64,000 nucleotides of DNA. It comes from Prorocentrum cordatum. Taxonomy: Eukaryota; Sar; Dinophyceae; Prorocentrales; Prorocentraceae. A program made the translations under genes and the position numbers. Positions within the stretch are counted from its first letter, which is position 1; the number at the start of each line of letters is the position of its first letter. The stretch covers positions 331,501 through 395,500 of the forward strand of contig CAUYUJ010000725.1 in the NCBI GenBank assembly GCA_963575745.1. The letters are read 5' to 3'. This document shows positions 1-9,944 of the stretch, piece after piece. The notes beneath the pieces were generated by a model that was given only the letters and a program-made list of their open reading frames with translations, made no database searches and was not told where the DNA came from.

Positions 1-900
1 TTGCACGAAATGGCGCAAAGGCCCCAAGACCAATGGGCGTACTATTCTCGGCCACCTCAGACGAAAGCCAAATCGCTGGCAATCGCTAATCATGCGCGGC
101 GTAGGCGCGCGAATCGCGAAATCGAGAATGCGAGTCTGGACACCTTGGCGCCGGAAATCGGCGCAGAATCGACGAAGCTCGGAAGACATTCCTGGGCGCG
201 CCAGCGCCAGAAGCAGCGCAGGGGCCTGACCACCGAATGGCAACCTGGCAACCAGCGAATGGTCTGCTGCTGCGCGCTCATCAACGACGCTGCGCCAGCA
301 ATGAAAGCACAGAGTGCAGTCTTAGCGAGCACGCGGAAGCAGTAAATTGCGCTCGCGAATCTTCGGGGCACGCTGGCGCCAGAACCCAGGCCCCGTGCTC
401 CAAATGCATTGCTGGCCGCGCAGGTGCAACGGAAGGCGGCCGTGCGGCAACCGGGCTGTTATCTGGAGCAGCACGTGCCACCTGCGCAAGGCAGGGGGTG
501 CAAAGGGGCCAGACGGCACAGCACCAAGTGGGCGCTGCACGCGGCTGGCAACCGTGGCCAGGCGCTGCATTGCGCAAGGCAGGCGGGGTGCAGAATGACG
601 CGCTGCCACAACCTGGGTGAGCAAAGGGTGATCGGCCAAACGCTGCACTCGCGAGAGGGCTGCACTGCATGAGTTGGAATCTGATCGCGTCAGCGCCAGA
701 AAGGCGCAATTGACACGCCATTGTGAGCCTGGGCGGTGGGCGCTGGGGAACCGACCTCAGAATGCAATTCTGGGTGCAGCGCCTAGGGGGATGAACGTGC
801 AGCCTGCGTCGAAAGCCCCACGCGGCGCGCAACGCCTGAGCGTTACAGGGTTGCCTGGTACATGGAACGCGGCGTGAACCCAGACTCCCAAGCAGGGCGT
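1..900. other. GC-rich degenerate repeat DNA, no gene recognised
   Basis: No open frame here resembles a known protein. The stretch about 420-660 carries diverged copies of the B unit (runs such as GCGCAAGGCAGGGGG and caaccggg) that is tandemly arrayed at 2319-2740. The rest is GC-rich and only loosely repetitive. Confidence 0.5.
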
Positions 901-1112
901 GGCCGCCGACTGGGCGCCATCAGCCTGCTGCGTCGAAACCTCCGCGCGGCTGAAGAAGAGCGCGCGGCACCTGAGTTGTTTCGAAAGAAGATGGGCGCAT
1001 ACCCCCAGACAAGAGAGCGGCCGCCGGCTGCGCGCCAGGAGCCTGCGTCGAGAGCTCCGCGCTGCTCAGACGAAGAGCGCGCGGACCCAGGGGTGGCAGA
1101 AGGCACGCGGCG

Positions 1113-1494
1113 TGGCCGCAGACACCCACAGAGCGGCCGCCAACTGTACCGCGAGCGTGCGTCAAAAGCTCCGCCCTCGTCTGATGAAGAGCGCGCGGCA
1201 AAACATGAGAAGCGCGCAGCACCTGAGGGTCGCAGAGTGCCAGGAAGAAAACGCGTGTGGCGTGGCTGTAGACCTCCAAAGCACGGAGCGCTGCGCGAGC
1301 CTGCTGCGCGCCGCTCTGAAGAAGAGCGCGCGGCACCTGAGCTCCACAGGGCTGCTTGGCAGGAGGCGCGCGGTTGGGCTGCAGACACCGCCTAGAAGGC
1401 GAACGCCAACTGCACGCCACGAAGCCTGCGACGAGAGCTCCGCGCTGCTCAGAAGAGGAGCGAGCAGCCCGTGAGTCACAGGGCTGCTCGGCAG
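1113..1494 (+). repeat. 382-bp direct duplication, copy 1
   Basis: This segment matches 1937-2318 almost base for base at a constant offset of 824 bp. A few substitutions are visible, for example gggtcgcagag here against gggtcacagag in copy 2. Both copies end at the same GGGCTGCTCGGCAG, after which the sequences diverge completely. It is a recent segmental duplication inside the A array. Confidence 0.85.
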
Positions 1495-1936
1495 AAGGCA
1501 CGCGGCGTGGGCGCAGCCCCCCAAAGCAGGGAGCGGCCGCCGCCTGTACACCACGGAGCCTGGTGCGTCGAAAACTCTGCGCCGCTCTGAAGAAGAGCGC
1601 GCGGCGCATAAGCGTGACGAAACGCTTGGCGGAAAACACGTGGCGCTGGGCGCTGGTGCAGATTCCAGACTGGGGAGCGCCCGCGCACTGTTCACCATAC
1701 CGAAGGAATTGCGCCCGGCGGCGCTTGCGGGCGGGCAGAGCTGAATGATTCTGGGCGCCAATTGCGAATCTGAGCGCCCGGGCGCTGAGCATGCGAAACG
1801 GGCTCAGCATGCAAGTTCGCGCGCGCTTGCGTTAGAATGGCCAAAATCACACCGCTGGAAGCGAGTCTGCAGATCTGCGGCGCAGATTGCGCAATTTTCT
1901 GCATCTGGGCGCGCTGGCGGCAGAAGCCACGCAGCG

Positions 1937-2318
1937 CTGCCGCAGACACCCGCAGAGCGGCCGCCAACTGTACCGCGAGCGTGCGTCAAAAGCTCCGCCC
2001 TCGTCTGATGAAGAGCGCGCGGCAAAACATGAGAAGCGCGCAGCACCTGAGGGTCACAGAGTGCCAGGAAGAAAACGCGTGTGGCGTGGCTGTAGACCTC
2101 CAAAGCACGGAGCGCTGCGCGAGCCTGCTGCGCGCCGCTCTGAAGAAGAGCGCGCGGCACCTGAGCTCCACAGGGCTGCTTGGCAGGAGGCGCGCGGTTG
2201 GGCTGCAGACACCGCCTAGAAGGCGAACGCCAACTGCACGCCACGAAGCCTGCGACGAGAGCTCCGCGCTGCTCAGAAGAGGAGCGAGCAGCCCGTGAGT
2301 CACAGGGCTGCTCGGCAG
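1937..2318 (+). repeat. 382-bp direct duplication, copy 2
   Basis: Second copy of 1113-1494. It ends at GGGCTGCTCGGCAG and passes directly into the B array at 2319. Confidence 0.85.
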
Positions 2319-2740
2319 CAACCGGGCCAAGCGTGCGCAGGTTGGCAGCAGCGGGCAAACGCCGCCCGCGCAAGGCAGGGGGCGCAAAGAAACGCTGCCT
2401 CGTAGCAAACAGGGCATGCATGGCGCAGGCTGGCAGCAGGGGCGAGACGCGCCGCACTGCGCACGGCAGGGGGCGCAAAGAATGCCGCACTGCAGCAACC
2501 AGGCCAAGCGTGGCGCAGGTTGGCAGCAGGGGGGGCAGGCGCCGCACTGCGCACGGCAGGGGGCGCAAAGGAAGTTTGCATTGCAACAACTGGGCCAAGC
2601 GCTGCGCAGGTTGGCAGCAGGGGGCAGCCGCCGCAGTGCGCCAGGCAGGGGGCGCACAGAACGCCGCACTGCAGCAACTGGGCCTAGCGTGACGCACGCA
2701 GGTTGGCAGCAGGGGTCACCATATTGCGCAACGCTACTCT
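2319..2740 (+). repeat. B-type tandem array (about 89 bp period)
   Basis: Units contain CAGGTTGGCAGCAG followed by gcacggcagggggcgcaaag. The first motif recurs near 2341, 2430, 2520 and 2608, giving a period close to 89 bp. An inverted, longer version of the array lies at 19086-19815. Confidence 0.8.
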
Positions 2741-3240
2741 GCGGATCCACGCGCAGACTGCGCATCTGAGATCGGTAGCGACAGAATGCGCGACCTGCGC
2801 GTCGGAATGCGAATTTGGGCCCGCCAGGGCCAGAGCATGCACAGCTGCGCTCTGAATGCAAGTCTGGGCCGGTCGCGCGTTCTGAACGTGGCATTCTGGG
2901 CGTGCTGGCGCTAGAAAACTGGCAGACAGCCGACAGGCTGTTGCTGGGGAGCGCGCTGGCGCACGGCCACGCCACGAAGCCGCCCGGGAGGCGCACAGGC
3001 GCGAATCCTGCTGGAGAACTTCGTGCGCCGCTCCTGTCTGGGAGCACGACAGCGCAGCTCCTTTCCAGGGGCTTGGCCTGTCAGGGAGCACATGAAGAAG
3101 CTCTGGGTGCAACATTGAAACCTGCGATGCAGGATCCAGATGCACGGCGCGCTGGCGCGAACCTCCTGACGAGGGAGCACGAGCCGGCCGTGCACCGCAA
3201 CCCGAAAGTGCTAGCTCCGCGCCGCTCTGAGCGAGCGGGC
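2741..3240 (+). repeat. C block of the inverted arrangement, left arm
   Basis: A largely non-tandem block of about 0.5 kb that recurs in reverse orientation at 18590-19085. Recognisable shared stretches include ggatccacgcgcagactgcg, the region around ctttccaggggcttggcctg, and gatgcaggatccagatgcac. It joins B to D in both arms, so it helps show that the order of blocks is mirrored. Confidence 0.75.
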
Positions 3241-3350
3241 GGCACCTGAGCGTCACAGGGTTGCGGGGCACATCTGAGTGCGCAGTGCGTCCGCACAGGC
3301 CCCCAGACAAGGGAGCCGGCCATGCGCCGCCACCCAAAAGTGCCAACGCC

Positions 3351-3745
3351 ACCCTCGAGATCAGCCTGGATTTCCTCACGAGAGAAAGACATGCTGACAC
3401 GTGGTAGACAGAACAGCTGTTCAGAGTGGGCTGATTACCGAAGCAGTACGCAGAAGTGCACCACGAGAGTACCCTCAGCCGGCGGCTACGGACATGGAGC
3501 GAGAGAAACAGTAACCCTGGGAGCACGGCACTCAGAGCGGTCTTCCGCTCTCCCTGCGCACATCGATTTCACGGGCATCTTCACAGACAGGCTCGCTACA
3601 ACTTCCAGGAATAAACAATTACCTGCAGGCGCAATTGGCCTTCAACCTTGAACAGCGTAGCACCGGCGACGAAGAGGAGTGGATGATGACACGCTCCGTC
3701 GTCATATTTTCCTGCCCCCCAAATCGCTTCGCGATTTGGGGGCTA
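3351..3745. mobile_element. 395-bp hairpin-ended insert within the D array
   Basis: The D array is broken by 395 bp of unrelated DNA flanked by an identical 54-bp direct repeat (3297-3350 and 3746-3799). That repeat is a variant of the D unit not seen elsewhere in the array. The right part of the insert (about 3600-3745) is the reverse complement of non-coding DNA between DIRS-like elements 1 and 2: it shares the region of tgttcaaggttgaaggccaa (28810-28860) and the flank plus hairpin at 28404-28500. It looks like a piece of element end inserted here. Confidence 0.65.
3706..3745 (-). repeat. GNA-loop hairpin, copy at 3.7 kb
   Basis: ATTTTC is followed by a 12-bp perfect stem, CCCCCAAATCGC (3716-3727) pairing with GCGATTTGGGGG (3731-3742), with loop TTC. 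Read on the minus strand the loop is GAA. This is one of six close copies in the window. Confidence 0.9.
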
Positions 3746-5935
3746 AGGCCCCCAGACAAGGGAGCCGGCCATGCGCCGCCACCCAAAAGTGCCAACGCCG
3801 CTCTGAGCGAGCGGGCGGCACCTGGGCGTCACAGGGTTGCTCGCGACTTCTGGATTTGCAGTGCGCCGGCGCAGACCCCCAGACGAGGAATCCGACCGTG
3901 CACCGCAACCCGAAAATGCTAGCTAGCTCCACGCCGCTCTGAGCGAGCGGGCGGCACCTGAGCGTCACAAGGTTGCTGGGCACATCTGGGTGCGCGGTGC
4001 GCTGGCGCAGACCCCAGACGAGGGAGCCGACAGTGCACCGCCACCCGAAAGTGCTAGCTCCGCGCCGCTCTGAGCGAGCGGGCGGCACCTGAGCGTCACA
4101 GGGTTGCTCGGAACATCTGGATGTGCAGTGCGCCGGCCAGACGCCCAGCCGAGGGGGCCGACCGTGCAGCACCACCCGAAAGTGCTAGCTCCACGCCGCT
4201 CTCTGAACGAGCGGGCGGCGCCTGAGCGTCACAGGGTTGCTCCGGACATCTGGATGCGCAGTGCGCCGGCACGGGCCCCCCGGACGAGGGGGCGCGGGCC
4301 GGCTGAAACACCGCCATCCGAAAGTGCTTGCTCCACGCCGCTCTGAGCAAGCGGGCGGCGCCTGAGCGTCACAGGGTTGCTCGGGACAGCTGGGTGCGCC
4401 GCGCGCCCGCGCAGACCCCCAGCCGAGGGAGCCGACTGTACACCGCCACCCAAAAGTGCTAGCTCCAACGCCGCTTTGAGCGAGCGGGCGGCGCCTGATC
4501 GTCACAGGGTTGCTCGGGACGTCTGGATGCGCAGTGCGCTGGCGCAGACCCCCCGACGAGGAATCCGACCGTGCACCGCCACCCGAAAATGCTAGCTAGC
4601 TCCATGCCGCTCTGAGAGAGCGGGCGGCGCCTGAGCGTCACAGGGTTGCTGGGCACATCTGGGTGTGCGGTGCGCTGGCGTAGACTCCCAGACGAGGGAG
4701 CCGACCGTGCACCGCCACCCGAAAGTGCTAGCTCCACGCCGCTCTGAGCGAGCGGGCGGCACCTGAGCATCACAGGGTTGCTCGGGATGTCTGGATGCGC
4801 AGTGCGCCGGCGCAGACCCCCAGCCGAGGGAGCCGACCGTGCACCACCACCCGAAAGTGCTAGCTCAACGCCGCTCTGAGCGAGCGGGCGGCACCTGAGC
4901 GTCACAGGGTTGCGGGGCACATCTGAGTGCGCAGTGCGTCCGCACAGGCCCCCAGACAAGGGAGCCGCCCATGCACCGCCACCCAAAAGTGCTAGCTCCA
5001 ACGCCGCTCTGAGCGAGCGGGCGGCGCCTGAGCGTCACAGGGTTGCTCGGGACATCTGGATGTGCAGTGCGCCGGCGCAGACCCCCAGACGAGGAATCCG
5101 ACCGTGCGCTGCCACCCGAAAATGCCAGCTAGCTCCACGCCGCTCTGAGCGAGCGGGCGGCACCTGAGCGTCACAGGGTTGCTGGGTGCATCTGGGTGCG
5201 CGGTGCGCTGGCGCAGACCCCCAGACGAGGGAGCCGACCGTGCACCGCCACCCGAAAGTGCTAGCTCCACGCCGCTCTGAGCGAGCGGGCGGCACCTGAG
5301 CGTCACAGGGTTGCTCCGGATATCTGGATGCGCAGTGCGCCAGCGCAGACCCCCAGCCGAGGGGGCCGACCGTGCACCACCACCCGAAAGTGCTTGCTCC
5401 ACGCCGCTCTGAACGAGCGGGCGGCGCCTGAGCGTCGCAGGGTTGCTCCGGACATCTGGATGCGCAGTGCGCCAGCACGGGCCCCCAGACGAGGGAGCGC
5501 GGGCCGACTGAAACACCGCCACCCGAGAGTGCTAGCTCCACGCCGCTCTGAGCGAGCGGGCGGAACCTGAGCGTCACAGGGTTGCTGGGTACATCTGGGT
5601 GCGCGGTGCGCTGGCGCAGACCCCCAGACGAGGGGGCCGACCGTGCACCGCCACCCGAAAGTGCTAGCTCCACGCCGCTCTGAGCGAGCGGACGGCACCT
5701 GAGCGTCGCAGGGTCGCTCGGGATATCTGGATGTGCAGTGCACCGGCGCAGACCCCCAGCCGAGGGAGCCGACCGTGCACCGCCACCCGAAAGTGCTAGC
5801 TCCACGCCGCTCTGAACGAGCGGGCGGCGCCTGAGCGTCACAGGGTTGCTCCGGACATCTGGATGCGCAGTGCGCCGGCACGGGCCCCCAGACGAGGGAG
5901 CGCGGGCCGACTGAAACACTGCCACCCGAGCCCGC

Positions 5936-6010
5936 GCGCGAGAAAAACAACAAGCAAGGAAAAGCGAGAACAAAATAGCAAGACATGAGAAACACAGAAA
6001 GCACATCAGA
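5936..6010 (+). repeat. AT-richer linker between D and E arrays
   Basis: A short less GC-rich segment (aacaacaagcaaggaaaagc and following). It recurs in reverse complement at about 9850-9945 between E' and D', which places it in the mirrored block order. Confidence 0.75.
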
Positions 6011-6640
6011 ATATCAGCTCCGAGCCGCTCTGCGCGAGCGGACGGCACCTGAGCGTCGCAGGGTTGCTTGGTTGCGAAAAACTGAGCGCACGGTGCGCCG
6101 GCGCAGCGGCCGACCGCACACCGCGACCCAAGATGCACAGCTCCATGCCGCTCTGCGCGAGCGGACGGCACCTGAGCCTCACAGGGTTGCTTGGTCGCGC
6201 AACTGAGCGCACGGTGCGACGGCCGACCGCACACCGCGACCCAAGATGCACAGCTCCGTGCCGCTCTGCGCGAGCGGACAGCACCTGAGCGTCACAGGGT
6301 TGCTTGGTCCCGCAACTGAGCGCACGGTGCGCCGGCGCAGCGGCCGACCGCACACCGCGTCCCAAGATGCACAGCTCCGTGCCGCTCTGCGCGAGCGGAC
6401 GGCACCTGAGCGTCACAGGGTTGCTTGGTCCCGCAACTGAGCGCACGGTGCGCCGGCGCAGCGGCCGACCGCACACCGCGACCCAAGATGCATGCTCCAT
6501 GCCGCTCTGCGCGAGCGGACGGCACCTGAGCGTCACAGGGTTGCTTGGTCCCGCAACTGAGCGCACGGTGCGCCGGCGCAGCGGCCGCGCACCCGCAACC
6601 CAAGAAGCGCAGCACCATGCCGCTCTGCGCGAGCGGACGG
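6010..6640 (+). repeat. E-type tandem array, 121-bp period, left arm
   Basis: Units start at GCTCTGCGCGAGCGGACGGC and include GTTGCTTGGTCCCGCAACTG. Starts at 6263 and 6384 give a 121-bp period. Reverse-oriented units fill 9215-9850. The E unit is related to D through the shared core CACCTGAGCGTCACAGGGTTG. Confidence 0.85.
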
Positions 6641-7018
6641 CGCCTGAGCGCCCAGGATTGCCGAGTAATGAGCGACGAGATCTGGCCCGAGCGCCCCAAG
6701 ACAGAGAACGCGGGGACTGCGTCGACAGAGGACGTGGATCTCGGCTGCGTGGGGACGATCCGAACCCCAACCAGAGGGACCGCGAGACGCGCGGCAGCAT
6801 CCCCTGGGCCTGCGCGCAAGGAATCCATCGATTCACAGGCAATGGAAAAGTGACAAGAGGTAACTCTTGGACAGGCAATGACTGAAGAGAATCGATGCAA
6901 AATCACTCCTGATCAGCCAATGCCAACCAACCAACCAGCCTGGAGCGAAGCAGATGGAAAACGAAGGGTGCCCGCGAAAACCTTGCTTCCCGAATGCACA
7001 GCCTCCTCAGAAGCTCCG
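6641..7018 (+). repeat. F and G blocks of the left arm
   Basis: A non-tandem block of about 380 bp that recurs as a closely matching inverted copy at 8836-9215. Few differences are visible: some substitutions, a one-base difference at ctcggctgcg/ctcggcgcg, and a short divergence near 6880. The end of the block (6963-7018, the G motif, gtgcccgcgaaaaccttgct…) has a further copy at 35737-35790. Confidence 0.8.
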
Positions 7019-7060
7019 CTTTTCCTCCCCACGAAAGAACCTTTAGGGGGTAAGAAAATC
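7019..7060 (-). repeat. Diverged GATTTTC hairpin downstream of the recombinase relic
   Basis: Read on the minus strand, GATTTTCTTACCCCCTAAAG is followed by a loop and CTTTCGTGGGGAGGAAAA. It aligns with the hairpin at 28404-28451 (GATTTTCTTAGCCCCCAAAT…) and keeps most stem pairs. It lies 217 bp past the recombinase stop at 7277, which matches the spacing in elements 1 and 2. I treat it as a decayed seventh copy. Confidence 0.6.
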
Positions 7061-7276
7061 TTCTCACTGCCTCCGTTGGGGTGGGCGCGCCTGCATTGGG
7101 ACAGCGGAGAAGACGCTGCCGGCGTGACGGGCGAGCAAGCCCCCAAGCGAGGCTGCCCATTGTTGAGGCTCGACTCGCCCGTCACTCCGGACCCCAATGT
7201 CGGCGGCCCGAGCCTTCACACACGCGCCCGTTGGAAAAGCGCTGGCCTCGACGCGGCAGAATCACTCTTTTTCCTT
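7061..7276. other. 3' flank of the recombinase relic, no gene seen
   Basis: About 216 bp between the diverged hairpin and the recombinase stop codon. I see no coding signal. By analogy with elements 1 and 2 this is the 3' untranslated part of a DIRS-like element on the minus strand. Confidence 0.5.
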
Positions 7277-7978
7277 TCAACAGTCCACGACGCCGCTGTC
7301 TGACGAATCCGAAAAATCAGCGGCCCACTTTGCGGCCACGACTTCCCCTTTCGTCTGCGCTGATGCGTAGCCAAACGCGGCTAATCCGCGCCAGCCACCT
7401 GAGTGAAACAACGCGGGCACACCGCCCTGCCGTAGAGCATCGTTGGCCCACCCTCGGCGGAAGCAGTGGGTTCCCCATTCTGCTCCGCGCGGGAAGCCGA
7501 GCGCCAACGCTGAGGTTTTGAGGGCTGCTAAGGCATTCTCGTAACGCAACGTTGGGAAGCACGGCCTGGCTCTCACTGCGTCTGCGCAGGACGCACACCC
7601 CACACAATGCTGGACCACACGCTCGGCACACGCACTGCCTCACCACATGAACTGCTCTGTCCTGCATTTTCCGCTTGTGGAATATTATCGTGACCTCTGG
7701 CGTGCCTCCGCGCGCACGGCACACTTTCTCAGAATGCAATACAGACGTCCCGAGCTTCAACGCAACGTGAAATGTCTGGCCACCACCCAGCTGTCGGCCA
7801 GCTCCGCGTCATGCAGCACGTCCCGAGCGTACTCAGCAAGCTCCTGCACCTGCTTCGCCGACGCGCTGGCCTTGAAACGAGGCACCGCACCGTGGCTTTT
7901 CATGGCGCCCCTGACGAGGGCACTCGTGTCAGCAAGAGCCCCCAGAGGCGTCTGTAGAAGCCGCAACGTAGACCGCAG
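7277..7978 (-). pseudogene. Tyrosine recombinase relic of a DIRS-like element (element 0)
   Basis: Three minus-strand fragments in alternating frames together match the C-terminal half of the recombinases at 26635-28131 and 32958-34502. The first (7757-7978) holds LGALADTSALVRGA and SWVVARHFTLR, with the first catalytic Arg. The second (about 7560-7750) holds the C-x-C-x7-C-x2-C motif at 7593-7634. The third (7277-7610) holds WGTHCFRRGWA (HxxR box), SGGWRG and GYASA with the presumed nucleophilic Tyr, ending at TGA. At least two frame changes break it. The N-terminal half and the gag and RT genes are absent; the relic stops exactly where the 100-bp array begins. Confidence 0.85.
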
Positions 7979-8835
7979 GCCGCAGAATTGCATTCTGTGC
8001 TCTTTTTCGCGTTCTGGTGCCCAGGCGCACCCAGATTCGCAATCTGAGCGTGAATTAGCGGTCCTGGGCGTCCGAACGCCCCAGAATTGCATTCTGAGCG
8101 CCTCCTATCTGCGTTCTGGTACCCAGGCGCACCACAATTCGCAACCTGGGTGGTTCTGAGCGTCCACGCGCCCAGAATTGCATTCTGAGCTCCCTTCTGC
8201 GTTCTGGTGCCCAGGCGCACCCAGATTCGCAATCTGAGCGCGACTTAGCGCTCTTGGGCGTTCACGCGCCCCAGTATTGCATTATGTGCGCCTCTCTGCG
8301 TTCTGGTCCCCAGGCGCAGCCAGGTTCGCAATCTGAGCTCCTGGGCGTCTGCGCGCCCAGAATTGCTTTCTGTGCTTCTTTCTGCGTTCTGGTGCCCAGG
8401 GGCACCCAGATTCGCAATCTGAGCGCGACTTGGCGCTCCTGGGCGTTCACGCGCCCAGAATTGCATTCTGTGCGCCTCTCTGCGTTCTGGTCCCCAGGCG
8501 CAGCCAGGTTCGCAATCTGAGCGCAACTTCGCGCTCCTGGGCGTCCGCGCGCCCAGAATTGCCTCCTGTGCTCCCCTCTGCGTTCTGGCGCCCAGGCGCA
8601 CCCGGATTCGCAATCTGAGCGCCTCTGGGCGTCCGCATGCCCAGAATTGCATTTTGTGCTCGTTTTCTGCACTTTGGTGCCAGGCGCACCCAGATTCGCA
8701 ACCTGAGCGCAAATTAGCGCTCCTGGGCGTCCGCGCACCCAGAATTGCATCCTGAGCTCCTTTTTCTGCGTTCTGATGCCAGGGGCGCGCCCAGATTCGC
8801 AAATTGAGCGCGACTCAGCGCTCCGGCGCGGCGGC
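7979..8835. repeat. About 100-bp tandem array at the centre of the inverted arrangement
   Basis: The marker GCGTTCTGG recurs at 8009, 8111, 8199, 8299, 8384, 8482 and 8580, with diverged copies near 8667 and 8767, giving units of 85-102 bp. Each unit holds CCCAGAATTGCATTCTG and CCCAGATTCGCAATCTGAGC, both partly self-complementary. No gene is called. Confidence 0.85.
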
Positions 8836-9215
8836 CGCGTGTCGCGGAGCTTCTGAGGAGGCTGTGCATTCGGGAAGCAAGGTTTTCGCGGGCACCCTTC
8901 GTTCTCCATCTGCTTCGCTCCAGGCTGGTTGGTTGGTTGGCATTGGCTGATCAGGAGTGTCTTTGCATCGATTCTCTCCAGGCTGACCATTGCCTGTCCA
9001 AGAGTTACCTCTTGTTACTTTTCCATTGCTTTTGAATCGATGGATTCCTTGCGCGCAGGCCCAGGGGATGCTGCCGCGCGTCTCGCGGTCCCTCTGGTTG
9101 GGGTTCGGATCGTCCCCACGCGCCGAGATCCACGTCCTCTGTCGACGCAGTCCCCGCGTTCTCTGTCTTGGGGCGCTCGGGCCTGATCTCGTCGCTCATT
9201 GCTCAGCAATCCTGG
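8836..9215 (-). repeat. G' and F' blocks, right arm
   Basis: Reverse complement of 6641-7018 with few visible differences. It starts the right arm: ggagcttctgaggaggctgt at 8849 onward, then the segments around ttggttggttggcattggct and aagagttacctcttgtta. Confidence 0.8.
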
Positions 9216-9850
9216 GACGCTCAGGTGCCGTCCGCTCGCGCAGAGCGGCATGGTGCTGTGCATCTTGGGTCGCGGTGTGCGTCGGCCGCTGCGCCGGCGC
9301 ACCGTGCGCTCAGTTGCGGGACCAAGCAACCCTGTGACGCTCAGGTGCCGTCCGCTCGCGCAGAGCGGCATGGAGGTTTACATCTGGGGTCGCGGTGTGC
9401 GGTCGGCCGCTGCGCCGGCGCACCGTGCGCTCAGTTGCGGGACCAAGGAACCCTGTGACGCTCAGGTGCTGTTCGCTCGCGCAGTGCGGCACGGAGCTGT
9501 GCATCTTGGGTCGCGGTGTGCGGTCGGCCGCTGCGCCGGCGCACCGTGCGCTCAGTTGCGGGACCAAGCAACCCTGTGACGCTCAGGTGCTGTCCGCTTG
9601 CGCAGAGCGGCACGGAGCTGTGCATCTTGGTTCGCGGTGTGCGGTCGCCCGTCGCGCTGTCGCACCGTGCGCTCAGTTGCGCGACCAAGCAACCCTGTGA
9701 CGCTCAGGTGCCGTCCGCTCGCGCAGAGCGGGATGGAGCTGCGCATCTTGGGTCGCGGTGCGTGGTCGGCCGCTGCGCCGGCGCACTGTGCGCTCAGTTT
9801 TTCGCAACCAAGCAGTCCGCTCGCGCAGAGCGGCTCGGAGCTGATATTCT
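9215..9850 (-). repeat. E' array, right arm
   Basis: About five units of the 121-bp E repeat in reverse orientation, recognisable by GGGACCAAGCAACCCTGTGA and CGCTCAGGTGCCGTCCGCTC. Copy number and point differences are not the same as in the left arm, so the arms have diverged. Confidence 0.8.
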
Positions 9851-9944
9851 GATGTGCTTTCTGAGTTTCTGTTGTCTTGCTATTTTGTTCTCGCTTTTCC
9901 TTGCTTGTTGTTTTCCTCGCGCGCGGGCTTGGGTTGGTTTGGGC

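Larger units (their letters stand above)
900..2318 (+). repeat. A-type tandem array (about 120-140 bp period)
   Basis: Degenerate units are recognisable by GAAGAGCGCGCGGC preceded by a ctccgcgctgctcag-type segment, near 950, 1065, 1185, 1320, 1450 and 1590. The same units recur in reverse orientation at 19975-20495. Open frames across it have the biased Arg/Ala/Ser composition expected of GC-rich repeats and are not annotated as genes. Confidence 0.75.
3230..5935 (+). repeat. D-type tandem array, 132-bp period, left arm
   Basis: Units start around GCTCTGAGCGAGCGGGCGGC and include CACAGGGTTGCTCGG and CCCGAAAGTGCTAGCTCC. Adjacent starts at 5274 and 5406 give a 132-bp period. Because 132 is 44 codons, long open frames with repeated Arg/Ser/Ala peptides appear on both strands; I treat these as a by-product. 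The array is interrupted by the insert at 3351-3745. Confidence 0.85.
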
